Source: Bradyrhizobium sp. MOS003 (GTDB taxonomy: Bacteria; Pseudomonadota; Alphaproteobacteria; Rhizobiales; Xanthobacteraceae). From it: a DNA stretch of 64,000 nt. The notes below the pieces were generated by a model that made no database searches, had not been told where the DNA came from, and saw nothing but the letters and a program-made list of their open reading frames with translations. Below, piece after piece: positions 27,313-36,559 of the stretch. The position numbers and the translations under genes are program-made. The DNA is taken from positions 1,178,001-1,242,000 of the forward strand of contig NZ_PYFW01000001.1 of assembly GCF_003020125.1 (NCBI RefSeq), given 5' to 3'. Positions within the stretch are counted from its first letter, which is position 1. The number at the start of each line of letters is the position of its first letter.

Positions 27313-28737
27313 ATGCGGTTCTTGCCGGTATTTCTCGATCTCAAGGCCGGTCCGGTGGTCCTCATCGGCGCGGGAGAGCTTTTGCGTGCCAAGCTGCGCG
27401 TGCTCTCTGCTGCCGGTGCGCGTCTCCGCGTGCATGCGATCGATGGCAATCAGGACTTGGGTCTGAACTCTGAGGACGCGGCGCGCATCGAGATCGCGAC
27501 GGGGGATCCGCTTACGGCCGATCTCGCAGGCGTCATCGCTGTGGTCTGCGCCGGCGCAGGCGATGTCGGCGTGGCGATGTCGGCTCGCGCCAAGTCGCTC
27601 GGCCTGCCCGTCAACGTCATGGACGATCTCGAACATTCCAGCTTCATCTTTCCGGCGATCGTCGATCGCGGCGATGTCGTGGTCGCGGTCGGCACCGGCG
27701 GCACTTCGCCCGTCGTGGCACGGCGCGTGCGTGAGAAGATCGAGGCACTGCTGCCCGCCCGTATCGGTGAGCTCGCCGAGTTCATCGGCGGCTTCCGTAA
27801 ATCCGTCAACGAGCGCATCGCCGAGTTCCCGTTGCGCCGCCGGTTCTGGGAGCGCGTTATCGACGGTCCGATCGGCGCTTACGTGCTCGCCGGTCGCAGG
27901 AGCGAGGCGGAAGCGGCTCTTAAGCAGATTCCCGATCCGTCCGAATTCGCGCGCGCCGACCAGCCGGAAGGCTCGGTCGCGCTGGTCGGAGCAGGTCCCG
28001 GCGATCCCGACCTTCTCACCATCAAGGCGCTGCGCGCGCTTCAAGACGCCGACATCGTCTTTCACGATGAGCTGGTCTCGCCTGAGATTCTCGACCGCAT
28101 CCGCCGCGACACCACGCGCGTTGCGGTTGGCCGCCGTGTCGGCAAGCCCGGCATCGGCCAGGACGCCATCAACCAGCGCATGATCGAGGCCGCGCAAGCC
28201 GGTCAGCGCGTCGTGCGTCTGAAGGGCGGCGATTCCTTCGTGTTCGGTCGTGGCGGTGAAGAGGTCGAAGCCCTCCGCGCGGCCGGTGTTGCCTATTCGA
28301 TCATTCCCGGCATCACCGCCGGCCTTGGCGGCGCAGCCGATTTCGAGGTGCCGCTCACCTACCGCCAAGAGGCAACCCGCATCACCTTCCTGACCGCGCA
28401 CAAGGCGCGCGATGCGGAAGCGGTCGACTGGTCGACCCTGACCGACGCCAAAATGACCGTCGTGGTCTATATGGGCATGACTGCCGCGCCCGCAGTGCGC
28501 GCAGGCCTGTTCGCTGCAGGCCGTTCGCCGGAGACGCCGGTCGGCGTGTTCGCGCGCGTGACGCGTCCCGATGCGCAAGGCGCGATCGGCACGCTGCGCG
28601 ACCTTCCCGAGCTTGTGCGGCGAGTCAGCGGCGGTCCCGCCATTCTCATCATCGGCGAGGTGGTCCGGCATGCCGGCTCGCTTCGCCGTCAAACCCCCAA
28701 GCAAATCGTCTCTGACCTCCTGGATGCTGCCGAATGA
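27313..28737 (+). CDS. cysG: Siroheme synthase (CysG)
   Basis: A 474-residue multifunctional enzyme. The N-terminal part (1-150) is the precorrin-2 dehydrogenase/ferrochelatase, with a GAGELLRAKLRVL nucleotide-binding loop. The C-terminal part (about 215-460) is the SAM-dependent uroporphyrinogen-III methyltransferase, with VGAGPGDPDLLTIKALR and RLKGGDSFVFGRGGEE. It supplies siroheme for CysI, which is encoded two genes later. The stop overlaps the next start (ATGA). Confidence 0.95.
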   Translation: MRFLPVFLDLKAGPVVLIGAGELLRAKLRVLSAAGARLRVHAIDGNQDLGLNSEDAARIEIATGDPLTADLAGVIAVVCAGAGDVGVAMSARAKSLGLPVNVMDDLEHSSFIFPAIVDRGDVVVAVGTGGTSPVVARRVREKIEALLPARIGELAEFIGGFRKSVNERIAEFPLRRRFWERVIDGPIGAYVLAGRRSEAEAALKQIPDPSEFARADQPEGSVALVGAGPGDPDLLTIKALRALQDADIVFHDELVSPEILDRIRRDTTRVAVGRRVGKPGIGQDAINQRMIEAAQAGQRVVRLKGGDSFVFGRGGEEVEALRAAGVAYSIIPGITAGLGGAADFEVPLTYRQEATRITFLTAHKARDAEAVDWSTLTDAKMTVVVYMGMTAAPAVRAGLFAAGRSPETPVGVFARVTRPDAQGAIGTLRDLPELVRRVSGGPAILIIGEVVRHAGSLRRQTPKQIVSDLLDAAE

Positions 28738-29042
28738 CCTCCCCCCTGCAACAGAAACTGAAGATCGCGGGTCCCTCCGTCGTGACCGCCAACCGCACCT
28801 GGGACGGCGTCGTCGTCTATCGCACCGCGGCCAAGGGCTGGTCGGTGGAACTGACCGATGCCGCGATCGTGCGAAACTCCGATGAGGCGAAAGCGTTGCT
28901 CGCCGAGGCCGTGGCCGATGACGTCGGCGCGATCGGTCCCTATATCGCGCCGGTGCAGGTCGACGACGCCGGCAAGATCCTGCCGGGCAATCTGCGCGAA
29001 CAGATCCGCCGCGACGGCGTAACAATCGACCTGCCGGTCTGA
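28734..29042 (+). CDS. DUF2849 protein of the sulfite reductase operon
   Basis: A 102-residue protein of the DUF2849 family, with the pattern ANRTWDGVVVYRTAAKGW near residue 20 and NLREQIRRDGVTIDLP at the end. Its start overlaps the cysG stop and cysI follows 30 bases later, so it belongs to the sulfite reduction operon, as in other alphaproteobacteria. The molecular role is unknown; help in siroheme transfer or electron delivery to CysI is a guess from position. Confidence 0.85.
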   Translation: MTSPLQQKLKIAGPSVVTANRTWDGVVVYRTAAKGWSVELTDAAIVRNSDEAKALLAEAVADDVGAIGPYIAPVQVDDAGKILPGNLREQIRRDGVTIDLPV

Positions 29043-29072
29043 TCGCAGGTCGAGCTGTAAGGCACTTCAATC

Positions 29073-30728
29073 ATGTATGCTTACGACGAAATCGATCGCA
29101 CGCTGGTCAACGAGCGCGTCTTGGAATTCCGCGACCAGGTGCAGCGCCGCCTCTCGGGCGAGCTCACCGAGGACGAATTCAAGATGCTGCGCCTGCAGAA
29201 CGGCGTCTATCTGCAGCTGCACGCCTATATGTTCCGCGTCGCGATCCCCTATGGCACGCTGGCGTCCAACCAGTTGCGGGCGCTCGCCCATGTCGCGCGC
29301 AAATACGACCGCGGCTACGGCCATTTCACCACGCGCCAGAACATCCAGTTCAACTGGATCAAGCTGTCGGATCTGCCGGACGCACTGGCCGATCTCGCCG
29401 AGGTCGGCATCCACGCGATGCAGACCTCCGGCAACAACATGCGCAACGTCACCTCGGACCAGTGGGCCGGCGTCGCGCCAGGCGAGATCGAGGATCCGCG
29501 CATCTGGTCGGAGCTGATCCGCCAGCACACCACGCTGCACCCGGAATTTTCGTTCCTGCCGCGCAAGTTCAAGATCGCGATCACCGCGTCGGACCACGAC
29601 CGCGCCGCGATCAAGGTCCACGATATCGGCCTGAAGCTGATCAAGAACGAGAAGGGCGAAACCGGCTTCGAGGTTCTGGTCGGCGGCGGTCTCGGCCGCA
29701 CGCCGTTCATCGGCAAAACCATCAAGCACTTCGTCCACGGTCGCGACCTCCTGAGCTATATCGAGGCCATCCTTCGCGTCTACAACCAGTACGGACGCCG
29801 CGACAACATCTACAAGGCGCGCATCAAGATCCTGGTGCACGAGCTCGGCATCGAGAAATTCTCGCGCGAGGTCGAGGAGGAGTGGCAGCATATCCGCAAC
29901 TCCTCGCTCCAGATCGACGACGAGGTGATCGAGGACATCCGCTCGCGCTTCATCTATCCCGCGTATGAAAAGCTGCCGCACATGCCGGACGAGCTGCGGC
30001 AGGCCGCGGCCGATCCCGATTTCGAGGCATGGCGCAAGAACTCGGTGGCCCCACACAAGGTGCAGGGCTATTCGATCGTCACGATCTCGCTGAAGCCGAT
30101 CGGCGCGCCTCCGGGCGATGCCACTGCCGAGCAGATGGATGCGCTGGCCGATCTCGCCGACAAATATTCCTTCGGCGAAATTCGCGTCGGTCACGAGCAG
30201 AACCTGGCGCTGCCGCACGTCGCCAAGCGCGACCTGCCGGCGCTGTGGAAGGCGCTCGACAAGCTTGGGCTGGCGACGCCGAACGTCAACCTGATCACCG
30301 ACATCATCGCCTGCCCGGGCCTCGATTATTGCTCGCTGGCGAATGCGCGCTCGATCCCGATCGCGCAGGAGCTGACCCGGCGGTTCGCCAACCACGAGCT
30401 GGCCAATCTGATCGGCCGGCTGCACATCAACATCTCCGGCTGCATCAACGCCTGCGGCCATCACCATGTCGGCCATATCGGCATTCTCGGCGTCGAGAAG
30501 AACGGCGAGGAGGTCTACCAGATCACCATCGGCGGCCGCGCCGATGAGAACGCAGCGCTTGGGAACCTGATCGGGCCGGGCGTCAAGTTCGACGAGGTCG
30601 CCGACGTCGTCGAGGACATCGTGGAAGCCTATCTCGCGCTGCGCGAGCGGCCCGACGAGCTGTTCATGGACACCGTGAAACGTCTCGGCGTCGAACCCTT
30701 CAAGGAGCGCGTCTATGCCACTCGTTAA
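29073..30728 (+). CDS. cysI: Nitrite/sulfite reductase, sulfite-reducing hemoprotein type
   Basis: A 551-residue siroheme and 4Fe-4S enzyme that reduces sulfite to sulfide. The cofactor cysteines are visible as ACPGLDYC (C-x5-C) and SGCINACGHH (C-x3-C), and the siroheme-site motif is TTRQNIQFNW. No cysJ flavoprotein gene is present, so electrons probably come from ferredoxin. The context (cysG, cysH) favours sulfite over nitrite. The last 14 bases overlap the next gene. Confidence 0.93.
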   Translation: MYAYDEIDRTLVNERVLEFRDQVQRRLSGELTEDEFKMLRLQNGVYLQLHAYMFRVAIPYGTLASNQLRALAHVARKYDRGYGHFTTRQNIQFNWIKLSDLPDALADLAEVGIHAMQTSGNNMRNVTSDQWAGVAPGEIEDPRIWSELIRQHTTLHPEFSFLPRKFKIAITASDHDRAAIKVHDIGLKLIKNEKGETGFEVLVGGGLGRTPFIGKTIKHFVHGRDLLSYIEAILRVYNQYGRRDNIYKARIKILVHELGIEKFSREVEEEWQHIRNSSLQIDDEVIEDIRSRFIYPAYEKLPHMPDELRQAAADPDFEAWRKNSVAPHKVQGYSIVTISLKPIGAPPGDATAEQMDALADLADKYSFGEIRVGHEQNLALPHVAKRDLPALWKALDKLGLATPNVNLITDIIACPGLDYCSLANARSIPIAQELTRRFANHELANLIGRLHINISGCINACGHHHVGHIGILGVEKNGEEVYQITIGGRADENAALGNLIGPGVKFDEVADVVEDIVEAYLALRERPDELFMDTVKRLGVEPFKERVYATR

Positions 30729-31230
30729 CGGCGGAAAGATCGCCGACGACGGCTTCGTCAAGCTGGCCGTCGACACGCCGCTGCCCGAGGGCGGCGACAT
30801 CCTGGTGCCGGCCGAGCGCTTTATCGGCGAGGCCGACGCGCTGCTCAAACGCGCCGGCAAGGTCGGCGTGATCTGGCCGAACAACCGCGACATCAGCGAA
30901 CTCGTGCCCTATCTTGGCAAGCTCGCCGTGGTCGCGCTGGTGTTCCCGACCTTCCGCGACGGTCGCGCCTACAGCCAGGCCCGCCTGCTGCGCGAGCGTT
31001 ACACTTACCGCGGCGAACTGCGTGCCACCGGCCAGGTGCTGCGCGACCAGTTCGTGTTCATGTTGCGCGCGGGCTTCGACTCGTTCGAGGTGAAGAAGCA
31101 GGCCGACGCGGAAGCTTTCATGCAGACCGCGAAGCGTTATTCGGTGTTCTACCAGCCCACCGGCGACGGCCGCATCACGGCCTTGCACCGGCGCATGCAG
31201 TTGCGTCATTCCGAAGGTGTCGGCACGTGA
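30715..31230 (+). CDS. DUF934 protein of the sulfite reductase operon
   Basis: A 171-residue protein of the DUF934 family, always found with alphaproteobacterial cysI-cysH. Its typical part is VALVFPTFRDGRAYSQARLL, followed by RYTYRGELRATGQVLRDQ. It overlaps cysI by 14 bases and cysH by 4 bases, so the three are translationally coupled. The exact role is not established; an accessory function in sulfite reduction is likely from this strict linkage. Confidence 0.88.
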   Translation: MPLVNGGKIADDGFVKLAVDTPLPEGGDILVPAERFIGEADALLKRAGKVGVIWPNNRDISELVPYLGKLAVVALVFPTFRDGRAYSQARLLRERYTYRGELRATGQVLRDQFVFMLRAGFDSFEVKKQADAEAFMQTAKRYSVFYQPTGDGRITALHRRMQLRHSEGVGT

Positions 31231-31958
31231 ACGCGATCGCGCCTCAGGTTTCGTCAGTGTCCGTTTCCGCGCTGCCCTCCGTGGCGGAGCTTGATCGCGC
31301 GTTGCGCGATGCTTCGCCCGAGGAGATCATCGCCGGGGCGCTGAAGGCCGTCGGGCGCGAGAAACTGGCGCTGGTGTCGTCCTTCGGCACGGAATCGGCG
31401 ACGCTGCTAAAGGTCATGGCGGACGTCGACCCCACGATCCCCGTGATCTTCCTCGATACAGGCTGGCTGTTCGAGGAGACGCTGGTCTATCGCGACACGT
31501 TGATCGCGACGCTTGGCCTGAAGGACGTCCGCTCGATCAAACCTGCAGAGGAGACTCTGGCGCGCGAGGACGCGGACCGCGAGCTCTGGTTCTCCGATCC
31601 CGATGCCTGCTGCCGCATTCGTAAAGTCGAGCCGCTGGCGCGGGCACTGAAGCCGTTCTCGGGCTGGATCAACGGCCGCAAGCGCTTCCAGGGCAATGCG
31701 CGCGCCGACATTCCCGTGGTCGAAGACGATGGCGTGCGGTTGAAGTTCAACCCCTTCGCCAACGTCTCGCGCGAGGAACTCGAAGCCATCTTCGTCCGCG
31801 CCAAATTGCCGCGTCATCCACTGGTCGCCTCCGGTTTCCTGTCGGTTGGGTGTATGCCTTGCACGAGCAGAACCGCCGAAGGCGAGGATGAGCGCGCCGG
31901 TCGCTGGCGCGGCCGGGCCAAGACAGAATGCGGCATCCATACGATGAAGACTTCGTAG
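31227..31958 (+). CDS. cysH: Phosphoadenylyl-/adenylyl-sulfate reductase (CysH)
   Basis: A 243-residue PP-loop reductase that makes sulfite from activated sulfate using thioredoxin. The catalytic ECGIH is at about 234-238. It also has C128-C129 (DACCRIRK) and C209-x2-C212 (GCMPC). These four cysteines bind a 4Fe-4S cluster and mark the APS-using type. The GTG start overlaps the preceding stop. CysNC nevertheless provides an APS kinase, so PAPS may serve other uses. Confidence 0.92.
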   Translation: MNAIAPQVSSVSVSALPSVAELDRALRDASPEEIIAGALKAVGREKLALVSSFGTESATLLKVMADVDPTIPVIFLDTGWLFEETLVYRDTLIATLGLKDVRSIKPAEETLAREDADRELWFSDPDACCRIRKVEPLARALKPFSGWINGRKRFQGNARADIPVVEDDGVRLKFNPFANVSREELEAIFVRAKLPRHPLVASGFLSVGCMPCTSRTAEGEDERAGRWRGRAKTECGIHTMKTS

Positions 31959-32037
31959 CACAGCCACGCTGCCACGCTGCGAACAAGAAAATCCGGTTTC
32001 GTTGACTCAAACGTGTTTCGCCGCGAGTTTCGCCTTC

Positions 32038-32063
32038 CTTCGCTGACACCGACGTCAGTGAAG
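32038..32063 (+). promoter_or_regulatory. Hairpin just upstream of the sulfate-binding protein gene
   Basis: CTTCGCTGAC and GTCAGTGAAG form a 10-bp stem (one G-U pair) with a 6-base loop. It ends 5 bases before the GGAG ribosome-binding site at 32069. It could attenuate transcription from cysH, protect the mRNA, or be an operator. A TTGACT at about 32002 may be a -35 element. Confidence 0.45.
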
Positions 32064-32078
32064 CGAATGGAGATGGAC

Positions 32079-33068
32079 ATGACGCGCCGTATCGTTCCGC
32101 TCGCTGCAGGGCTCTTCTGGGCAAGCGCGGCTCTCGCCGCTGACATCAACCTGCTCAACGTGTCGTACGATCCGACGCGCGAGCTCTATGCCGAATTCAA
32201 CAAGGCATTCGCGAATGCCTATCAGAAGGAGACCGGCAAAAGCGTTGAGGTCAAGCAGTCGCATGGCGGCAGCGGGTCGCAGGCGCGCAGCGTGATCGAC
32301 GGCTTGCAGGCCGACGTGGTGACGCTCGCGCTCGCCTACGACATCGACGCGATCGCCGCCAAAGGCCTCACGGCGGCGGATTGGCAGAAGCGGTTGCCGC
32401 AGAATTCCTCGCCCTACACGTCCACCATCGTGTTCCTGGTGCGCAAGGGCAATCCCAAGGGCATCAAGGACTGGGACGATCTGGTCAAGCCGGGCGTCGC
32501 CGTGATCACGCCCAACCCGAAGACGTCGGGTGGCGCGCGCTGGAACTATCTGGCGGCCTGGGGCTTCGCGCAGAAGAAGTATGGCTCGGCCGACAAGGCC
32601 AAGGAATTCATCGGGAAGCTCTACCAGCAGGTGCCGGTGCTCGACACCGGCGCGCGCGGCGCGACCGTGACGTTCGTCGAGCGCGGCGTCGGCGACGTGC
32701 TGCTGGCCTGGGAGAACGAGGCGTTCCTCGCGCTGAAGGAATTCGGCGCGAACAAGTTCGAGATCGTGGCGCCGTCTCAATCGATCCTCGCCGAACCGCC
32801 GGTCGCCATCGTCGACAAGGTTGCCGACAGGAAGGGTAGCCGCAACGCGGCCGACGCGTATCTGCAATACTGGTACACAAGGGAAGGGCAGGAGATCGCC
32901 GCGCGCAACTTCTACCGCCCGCGTGATGCCGAAATCGCCAAGAAGTACGAGAATTCCTTCGCCAAGGTCGAGCTGTTCACGATCGACGATGTCTTCGGCG
33001 GCTGGACCAAGGCGCAGAAGGAACATTTTGGCGACGGCGGCGTGTTCGATCAGATTTACAAGAACTGA
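32079..33068 (+). CDS. sbp: Sulfate ABC transporter substrate-binding protein
   Basis: A 329-residue periplasmic protein with a signal peptide ([19 protein letters not shown], cleavage near residue 20). Sulfate-binding family motifs are [13 protein letters not shown], the [20 protein letters not shown] phosphate/sulfate loop and [14 protein letters not shown]. It captures sulfate for CysTWA. The ATG at 32079 is chosen because GGAG lies 7 bases before it, and because two upstream in-frame ATGs would extend the signal peptide without a site. Confidence 0.94.
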   Translation: MTRRIVPLAAGLFWASAALAADINLLNVSYDPTRELYAEFNKAFANAYQKETGKSVEVKQSHGGSGSQARSVIDGLQADVVTLALAYDIDAIAAKGLTAADWQKRLPQNSSPYTSTIVFLVRKGNPKGIKDWDDLVKPGVAVITPNPKTSGGARWNYLAAWGFAQKKYGSADKAKEFIGKLYQQVPVLDTGARGATVTFVERGVGDVLLAWENEAFLALKEFGANKFEIVAPSQSILAEPPVAIVDKVADRKGSRNAADAYLQYWYTREGQEIAARNFYRPRDAEIAKKYENSFAKVELFTIDDVFGGWTKAQKEHFGDGGVFDQIYKN

Positions 33069-33104
33069 TCCGGCGCTGTCTTGGAGATGTTGACAGGGGG
33101 CCTG

Positions 33105-33941
33105 GTGAGCGCAATCGCAGCACGACGCCGGACATTGCCGGGCTTTGGTCTCACGATGGGACTGACGCTGACCTGGCTGTCCGTCATCATCCTGATTCCG
33201 CTCGCCGGGCTGTTCCTGAAATCGCTCGAGCTCAGTCCCGAGCAGTTCTGGAACATCCTCTCCAGCCGCCGCACCCTGAATGCGTTGCGCGTGTCCTTCG
33301 GTCTCGCCTTCGCCGCGGCCTGCGTCAATCTCGTCATGGGCAGCATCATCGTCTGGGCGCTGGTGCGCTACCGCTTTCCCGGCCGCCGGCTGTTCGACGC
33401 CATCGTCGACGTGCCCTTCGCATTGCCGACGGCGGTCGCGGGCGTCGCGCTGACCGCGCTGTTCGCCGAGAAGGGCTGGCTGGGAGCGCCGCTCGCGGCG
33501 CTCGGCATCAAGGTGGCGTTCACGCCGGTCGGCATCTTCGTCGCCATGATCTTCATCGGCATTCCCTTCGTGGTGCGCACGGTGCAGCCGGTGCTGCAGG
33601 ACCTCGACCCCGAGATCGAGGAAGCCGCGGGCAGCCTCGGCGCCAGCCGCTGGCAGACCATCATCCGCGTGATCCTGCCCTCGCTCGCGCCGGCCCTGCT
33701 CACCGGGCTCGCGCTCGCCTTCGCGCGCGCGGTCGGCGAATACGGTTCGGTGATCTTCATCGCCGGCAATCTGCCCAATGTCTCCGAGATCGCGCCGCTC
33801 TTGATCGTAATCCGCCTGTCCGAATTCCGCTACGCCGACGCGACCGCCATCGCGGTCGTCATGCTCGTCGTCTCCTTCGTCATCATCTTTGCCGTCAACC
33901 GGCTCCAGCGCTGGGCGCAGAGCCGGATTCCGGTGCGCTGA
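33105..33941 (+). CDS. cysT: Sulfate ABC transporter permease CysT
   Basis: A 278-residue inner-membrane permease with about six membrane segments and the EEAAGSLGASRWQTIIRVILP ATPase-contact (EAA) loop near residue 180. The GTG at 33105 lies behind an AGGGGG site and gives the family length; an ATG at 33087 would add six residues. It pairs with CysW to form the sulfate channel. It lies 36 bases after sbp. Confidence 0.93.
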   Translation: MSAIAARRRTLPGFGLTMGLTLTWLSVIILIPLAGLFLKSLELSPEQFWNILSSRRTLNALRVSFGLAFAAACVNLVMGSIIVWALVRYRFPGRRLFDAIVDVPFALPTAVAGVALTALFAEKGWLGAPLAALGIKVAFTPVGIFVAMIFIGIPFVVRTVQPVLQDLDPEIEEAAGSLGASRWQTIIRVILPSLAPALLTGLALAFARAVGEYGSVIFIAGNLPNVSEIAPLLIVIRLSEFRYADATAIAVVMLVVSFVIIFAVNRLQRWAQSRIPVR

Positions 33942-33950
33942 GGGCGGACT

Positions 33951-34862
33951 ATGACGATGCAGATCGCCCATTCAGGCCCGCTCATTTCGTCCGACGCGAG
34001 GGCCCGCGCACGTGAAGCCCTCACGCGGGACAATCTGCGTACCGAGCCGAAGGCCGTGCGCATCGCCATCATCACGATCGCGATCACGTTTCTCACTGTC
34101 TTCGTCGTGCTGCCGCTGGTCGTGGTGTTCACGCACGCCTTCTCGAAGGGGATCGCCGCCTATCTCGCCGCACTCGCCGAGCCTGAGGCGCTGGCGGCGA
34201 TCAAGCTCACCTTGCTGGTCGCTGCGATTTCAGTTGGTCTCAATCTCGTCTTCGGCCTCGTCGCCGCCTGGGCGATTGCAAAATTCGATTTCCCGGGCAA
34301 GACCTTCCTGATCACCCTGATCGACCTGCCGTTCTCGGTGAGCCCGGTGATCTCCGGCCTCGTTTTCGTGCTGCTGTTCGGCGCGCAGGGCTATTTCGGC
34401 GGCTGGCTCAGGGATCACGACATCCAGATCCTGTTCGCCGTGCCCGGCATCGCGCTGGCCACCACCTTCGTCACCTTCCCGTTCGTGGCGCGTGCGCTGA
34501 TCCCGTTGATGCAGGAGCAGGGTACGCAGGAGGAAGAGGCCGCGATCTCGCTCGGCGCCTCCGGCCTGCAAACCTTCTTCCGCGTCACGCTGCCCAACAT
34601 CAAATGGGGCGTGCTCTACGGCGTCCTGCTCTGCAATGCGCGGGCGATGGGCGAGTTCGGCGCAGTCTCCGTCGTCTCCGGCCATATCCGCGGCGAGACC
34701 AACACGATGCCGCTGCTGGTCGAGATCCTCTACAACGAATACCAGTTCATCGCCGCGTTCGCGATCGCCTCGCTGCTGGCGATGCTGGCGCTGATCACGC
34801 TGATCGCAAAGACCGTCCTGGAACGTCATCTCGACGAAGGGGAAGACGCAAGTGACCATTGA
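33951..34862 (+). CDS. cysW: Sulfate ABC transporter permease CysW
   Basis: A 303-residue inner-membrane permease. An N-terminal cytoplasmic stretch of about 35 residues precedes six membrane segments. The EAA loop is [22 protein letters not shown], and the family-specific [20 protein letters not shown] follows it. It is the partner of CysT. The gene overlaps cysA by 11 bases, which indicates coupled translation. Confidence 0.94.
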   Translation: MTMQIAHSGPLISSDARARAREALTRDNLRTEPKAVRIAIITIAITFLTVFVVLPLVVVFTHAFSKGIAAYLAALAEPEALAAIKLTLLVAAISVGLNLVFGLVAAWAIAKFDFPGKTFLITLIDLPFSVSPVISGLVFVLLFGAQGYFGGWLRDHDIQILFAVPGIALATTFVTFPFVARALIPLMQEQGTQEEEAAISLGASGLQTFFRVTLPNIKWGVLYGVLLCNARAMGEFGAVSVVSGHIRGETNTMPLLVEILYNEYQFIAAFAIASLLAMLALITLIAKTVLERHLDEGEDASDH

Positions 34863-35889
34863 AGTCAGAAATCTCGTCAAGACGTTCGGCAGCTTCAAAG
34901 CCCTCGACGGTGTCGACCTCAAGGTCGAGAGCGGCGAGTTGGTTGCGCTGCTCGGGCCGTCCGGATCGGGAAAGACCACGCTGCTCAGGATTGTTGCTGG
35001 CCTCGACTGGCCCGATTCCGGTGAAGTCCTCATTAACGGCGAGGACGCGCTGGCGCAGGGCGCGCGCGAGCGGCATGTCGGCTTCGTGTTCCAGCATTAC
35101 GCGCTGTTCCGCCATATGACGGTGTTCGAGAACGTCGCCTTCGGCCTGCGTGTGCAGCCACGTGCGGTCCGGAAAGACGAGGCGGCGATCCGGGCGCGGG
35201 TCAAGGAACTGCTCGATCTCGTGCAACTCGACTGGCTCGCAGATCGCTACCCGAGCCAGCTTTCCGGCGGCCAGCGTCAGCGCATCGCGCTCGCCCGTGC
35301 GCTCGCGATCGAGCCGCGCATCCTCCTGCTCGACGAGCCCTTCGGCGCGCTCGATGCCAAGGTGCGCAAGGAATTGCGCAAATGGCTGCGCTCGCTGCAT
35401 CACGAGATCAACGTCACCTCCATCTTCGTCACCCACGACCAGGAGGAGGCACTCGAAGTCGCCAACCGTGTCGTTGTCATGGACAAGGGCAGGATCGAGC
35501 AGATCGGCTCGCCCGGCGACGTCTATGAAAGCCCGGCAAGCGCGTTCGTCCACGGCTTCATCGGCGAATCCATCGAGCTGCCGGTCCAGGTCGAAGGCGG
35601 CGTGATCAAGCTGGGTGACCGGCCGCTTCGGCTGGCGGCGGACGGACTTGCGCCTGGCGCGTCAAAACTGTTCGTGCGGCGACATGACATGCTGGTCGGG
35701 CCCCCCGGCAGCGGCGCCTTCGAGGGCGCCGTGCAGCACGTCCGCAATTTCGGTCCCGTGCAGCGCGCCGAGGTCGCATTGTCTGGCGGCGAGACCATCG
35801 AGATCGACACCCCCCGCGACAAGGAACTGCACGCCGGCGACAGCATCGGCCTCGAGCCCCGCCGTTACCGGATATTTGCGGGCACTTGA
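34852..35889 (+). CDS. cysA: Sulfate ABC transporter ATP-binding protein CysA
   Basis: A 345-residue ABC ATPase. Walker [10 protein letters not shown], signature [15 protein letters not shown] and Walker [20 protein letters not shown] are intact, and a C-terminal TOBE-like regulatory region lies after residue 240. It energises sulfate import through CysTW. The start is a GTG inside the end of cysW. It is the last gene of the sulfate importer operon. Confidence 0.95.
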   Translation: MTIEVRNLVKTFGSFKALDGVDLKVESGELVALLGPSGSGKTTLLRIVAGLDWPDSGEVLINGEDALAQGARERHVGFVFQHYALFRHMTVFENVAFGLRVQPRAVRKDEAAIRARVKELLDLVQLDWLADRYPSQLSGGQRQRIALARALAIEPRILLLDEPFGALDAKVRKELRKWLRSLHHEINVTSIFVTHDQEEALEVANRVVVMDKGRIEQIGSPGDVYESPASAFVHGFIGESIELPVQVEGGVIKLGDRPLRLAADGLAPGASKLFVRRHDMLVGPPGSGAFEGAVQHVRNFGPVQRAEVALSGGETIEIDTPRDKELHAGDSIGLEPRRYRIFAGT

Positions 35890-35977
35890 GCCGTCGCGTC
35901 GGGTCGAATTTTCATCAAAATTCACCTTTCAGCCACGGTTGGTATGCAACAACGGCCCCTCATTCGGGGGCTCCTCT

Positions 35978-36481
35978 ATGCGCGCTGCGGCCGCGATACT
36001 CATTGCTTTGCTTCTCGCCAGCTGTGCCGGCAATGAGGCGCCGATCCAGCAGCAGCCGTCCATGTATGCCGATATGGCGGTCCCGGGCTCCAAGCTCGAT
36101 GCGCAGGCGGCCGCGATCATGATCTCGCAATACCGCCAGAACAATGCGCTCGGCACCGTCGTCATCGACCCCGACCTGATGCGGCTTGCCGAATCCCAGT
36201 CCAATGCCATGGCGGCGGCCAACAAGATGGACCACGACGTCCGTGCGCCGCTGGCCAAGCGCTTGGCCGCCGGCGGATATCCCGCGACCGTGGCGGTCGA
36301 GAACATCTCGGCCGGTTATCACACGCTGGCGGAAGCGTTTTCCGGCTGGCGCGACTCGCCACCCCACCGCGCCAACATGCTCAAGAGCGGTGTCACAAAA
36401 TTGGGCATCGCGGCGAGCTATGCTCCCGGCACCAAATACAAGGTGTTCTGGACCATGATCCTGGCCTCGACGGAGCGGTAA
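35978..36481 (+). CDS. CAP (SCP-like) domain lipoprotein
   Basis: A 167-residue predicted lipoprotein. The signal peptide ends in the lipobox LLASC (Cys at residue 14). The CAP domain that follows has DPDLMRLAESQSNAMAAAN, VAVENISAGYHTLAEAFSGW and the SPPHRANML motif with its conserved His. CAP proteins occur outside the cytoplasm with varied roles, and the role here is unknown. It stands alone between cysA and the patatin gene, with about 88 bases upstream. Confidence 0.85.
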   Translation: MRAAAAILIALLLASCAGNEAPIQQQPSMYADMAVPGSKLDAQAAAIMISQYRQNNALGTVVIDPDLMRLAESQSNAMAAANKMDHDVRAPLAKRLAAGGYPATVAVENISAGYHTLAEAFSGWRDSPPHRANMLKSGVTKLGIAASYAPGTKYKVFWTMILASTER

Positions 36482-36559
36482 GCCAGACTTGATCCCGGCA
36501 TACGTTGACGCCGCGGCGGAGGGTCGCCACGGTGGCGCGCCATTTGCTATTGTTTCGTT

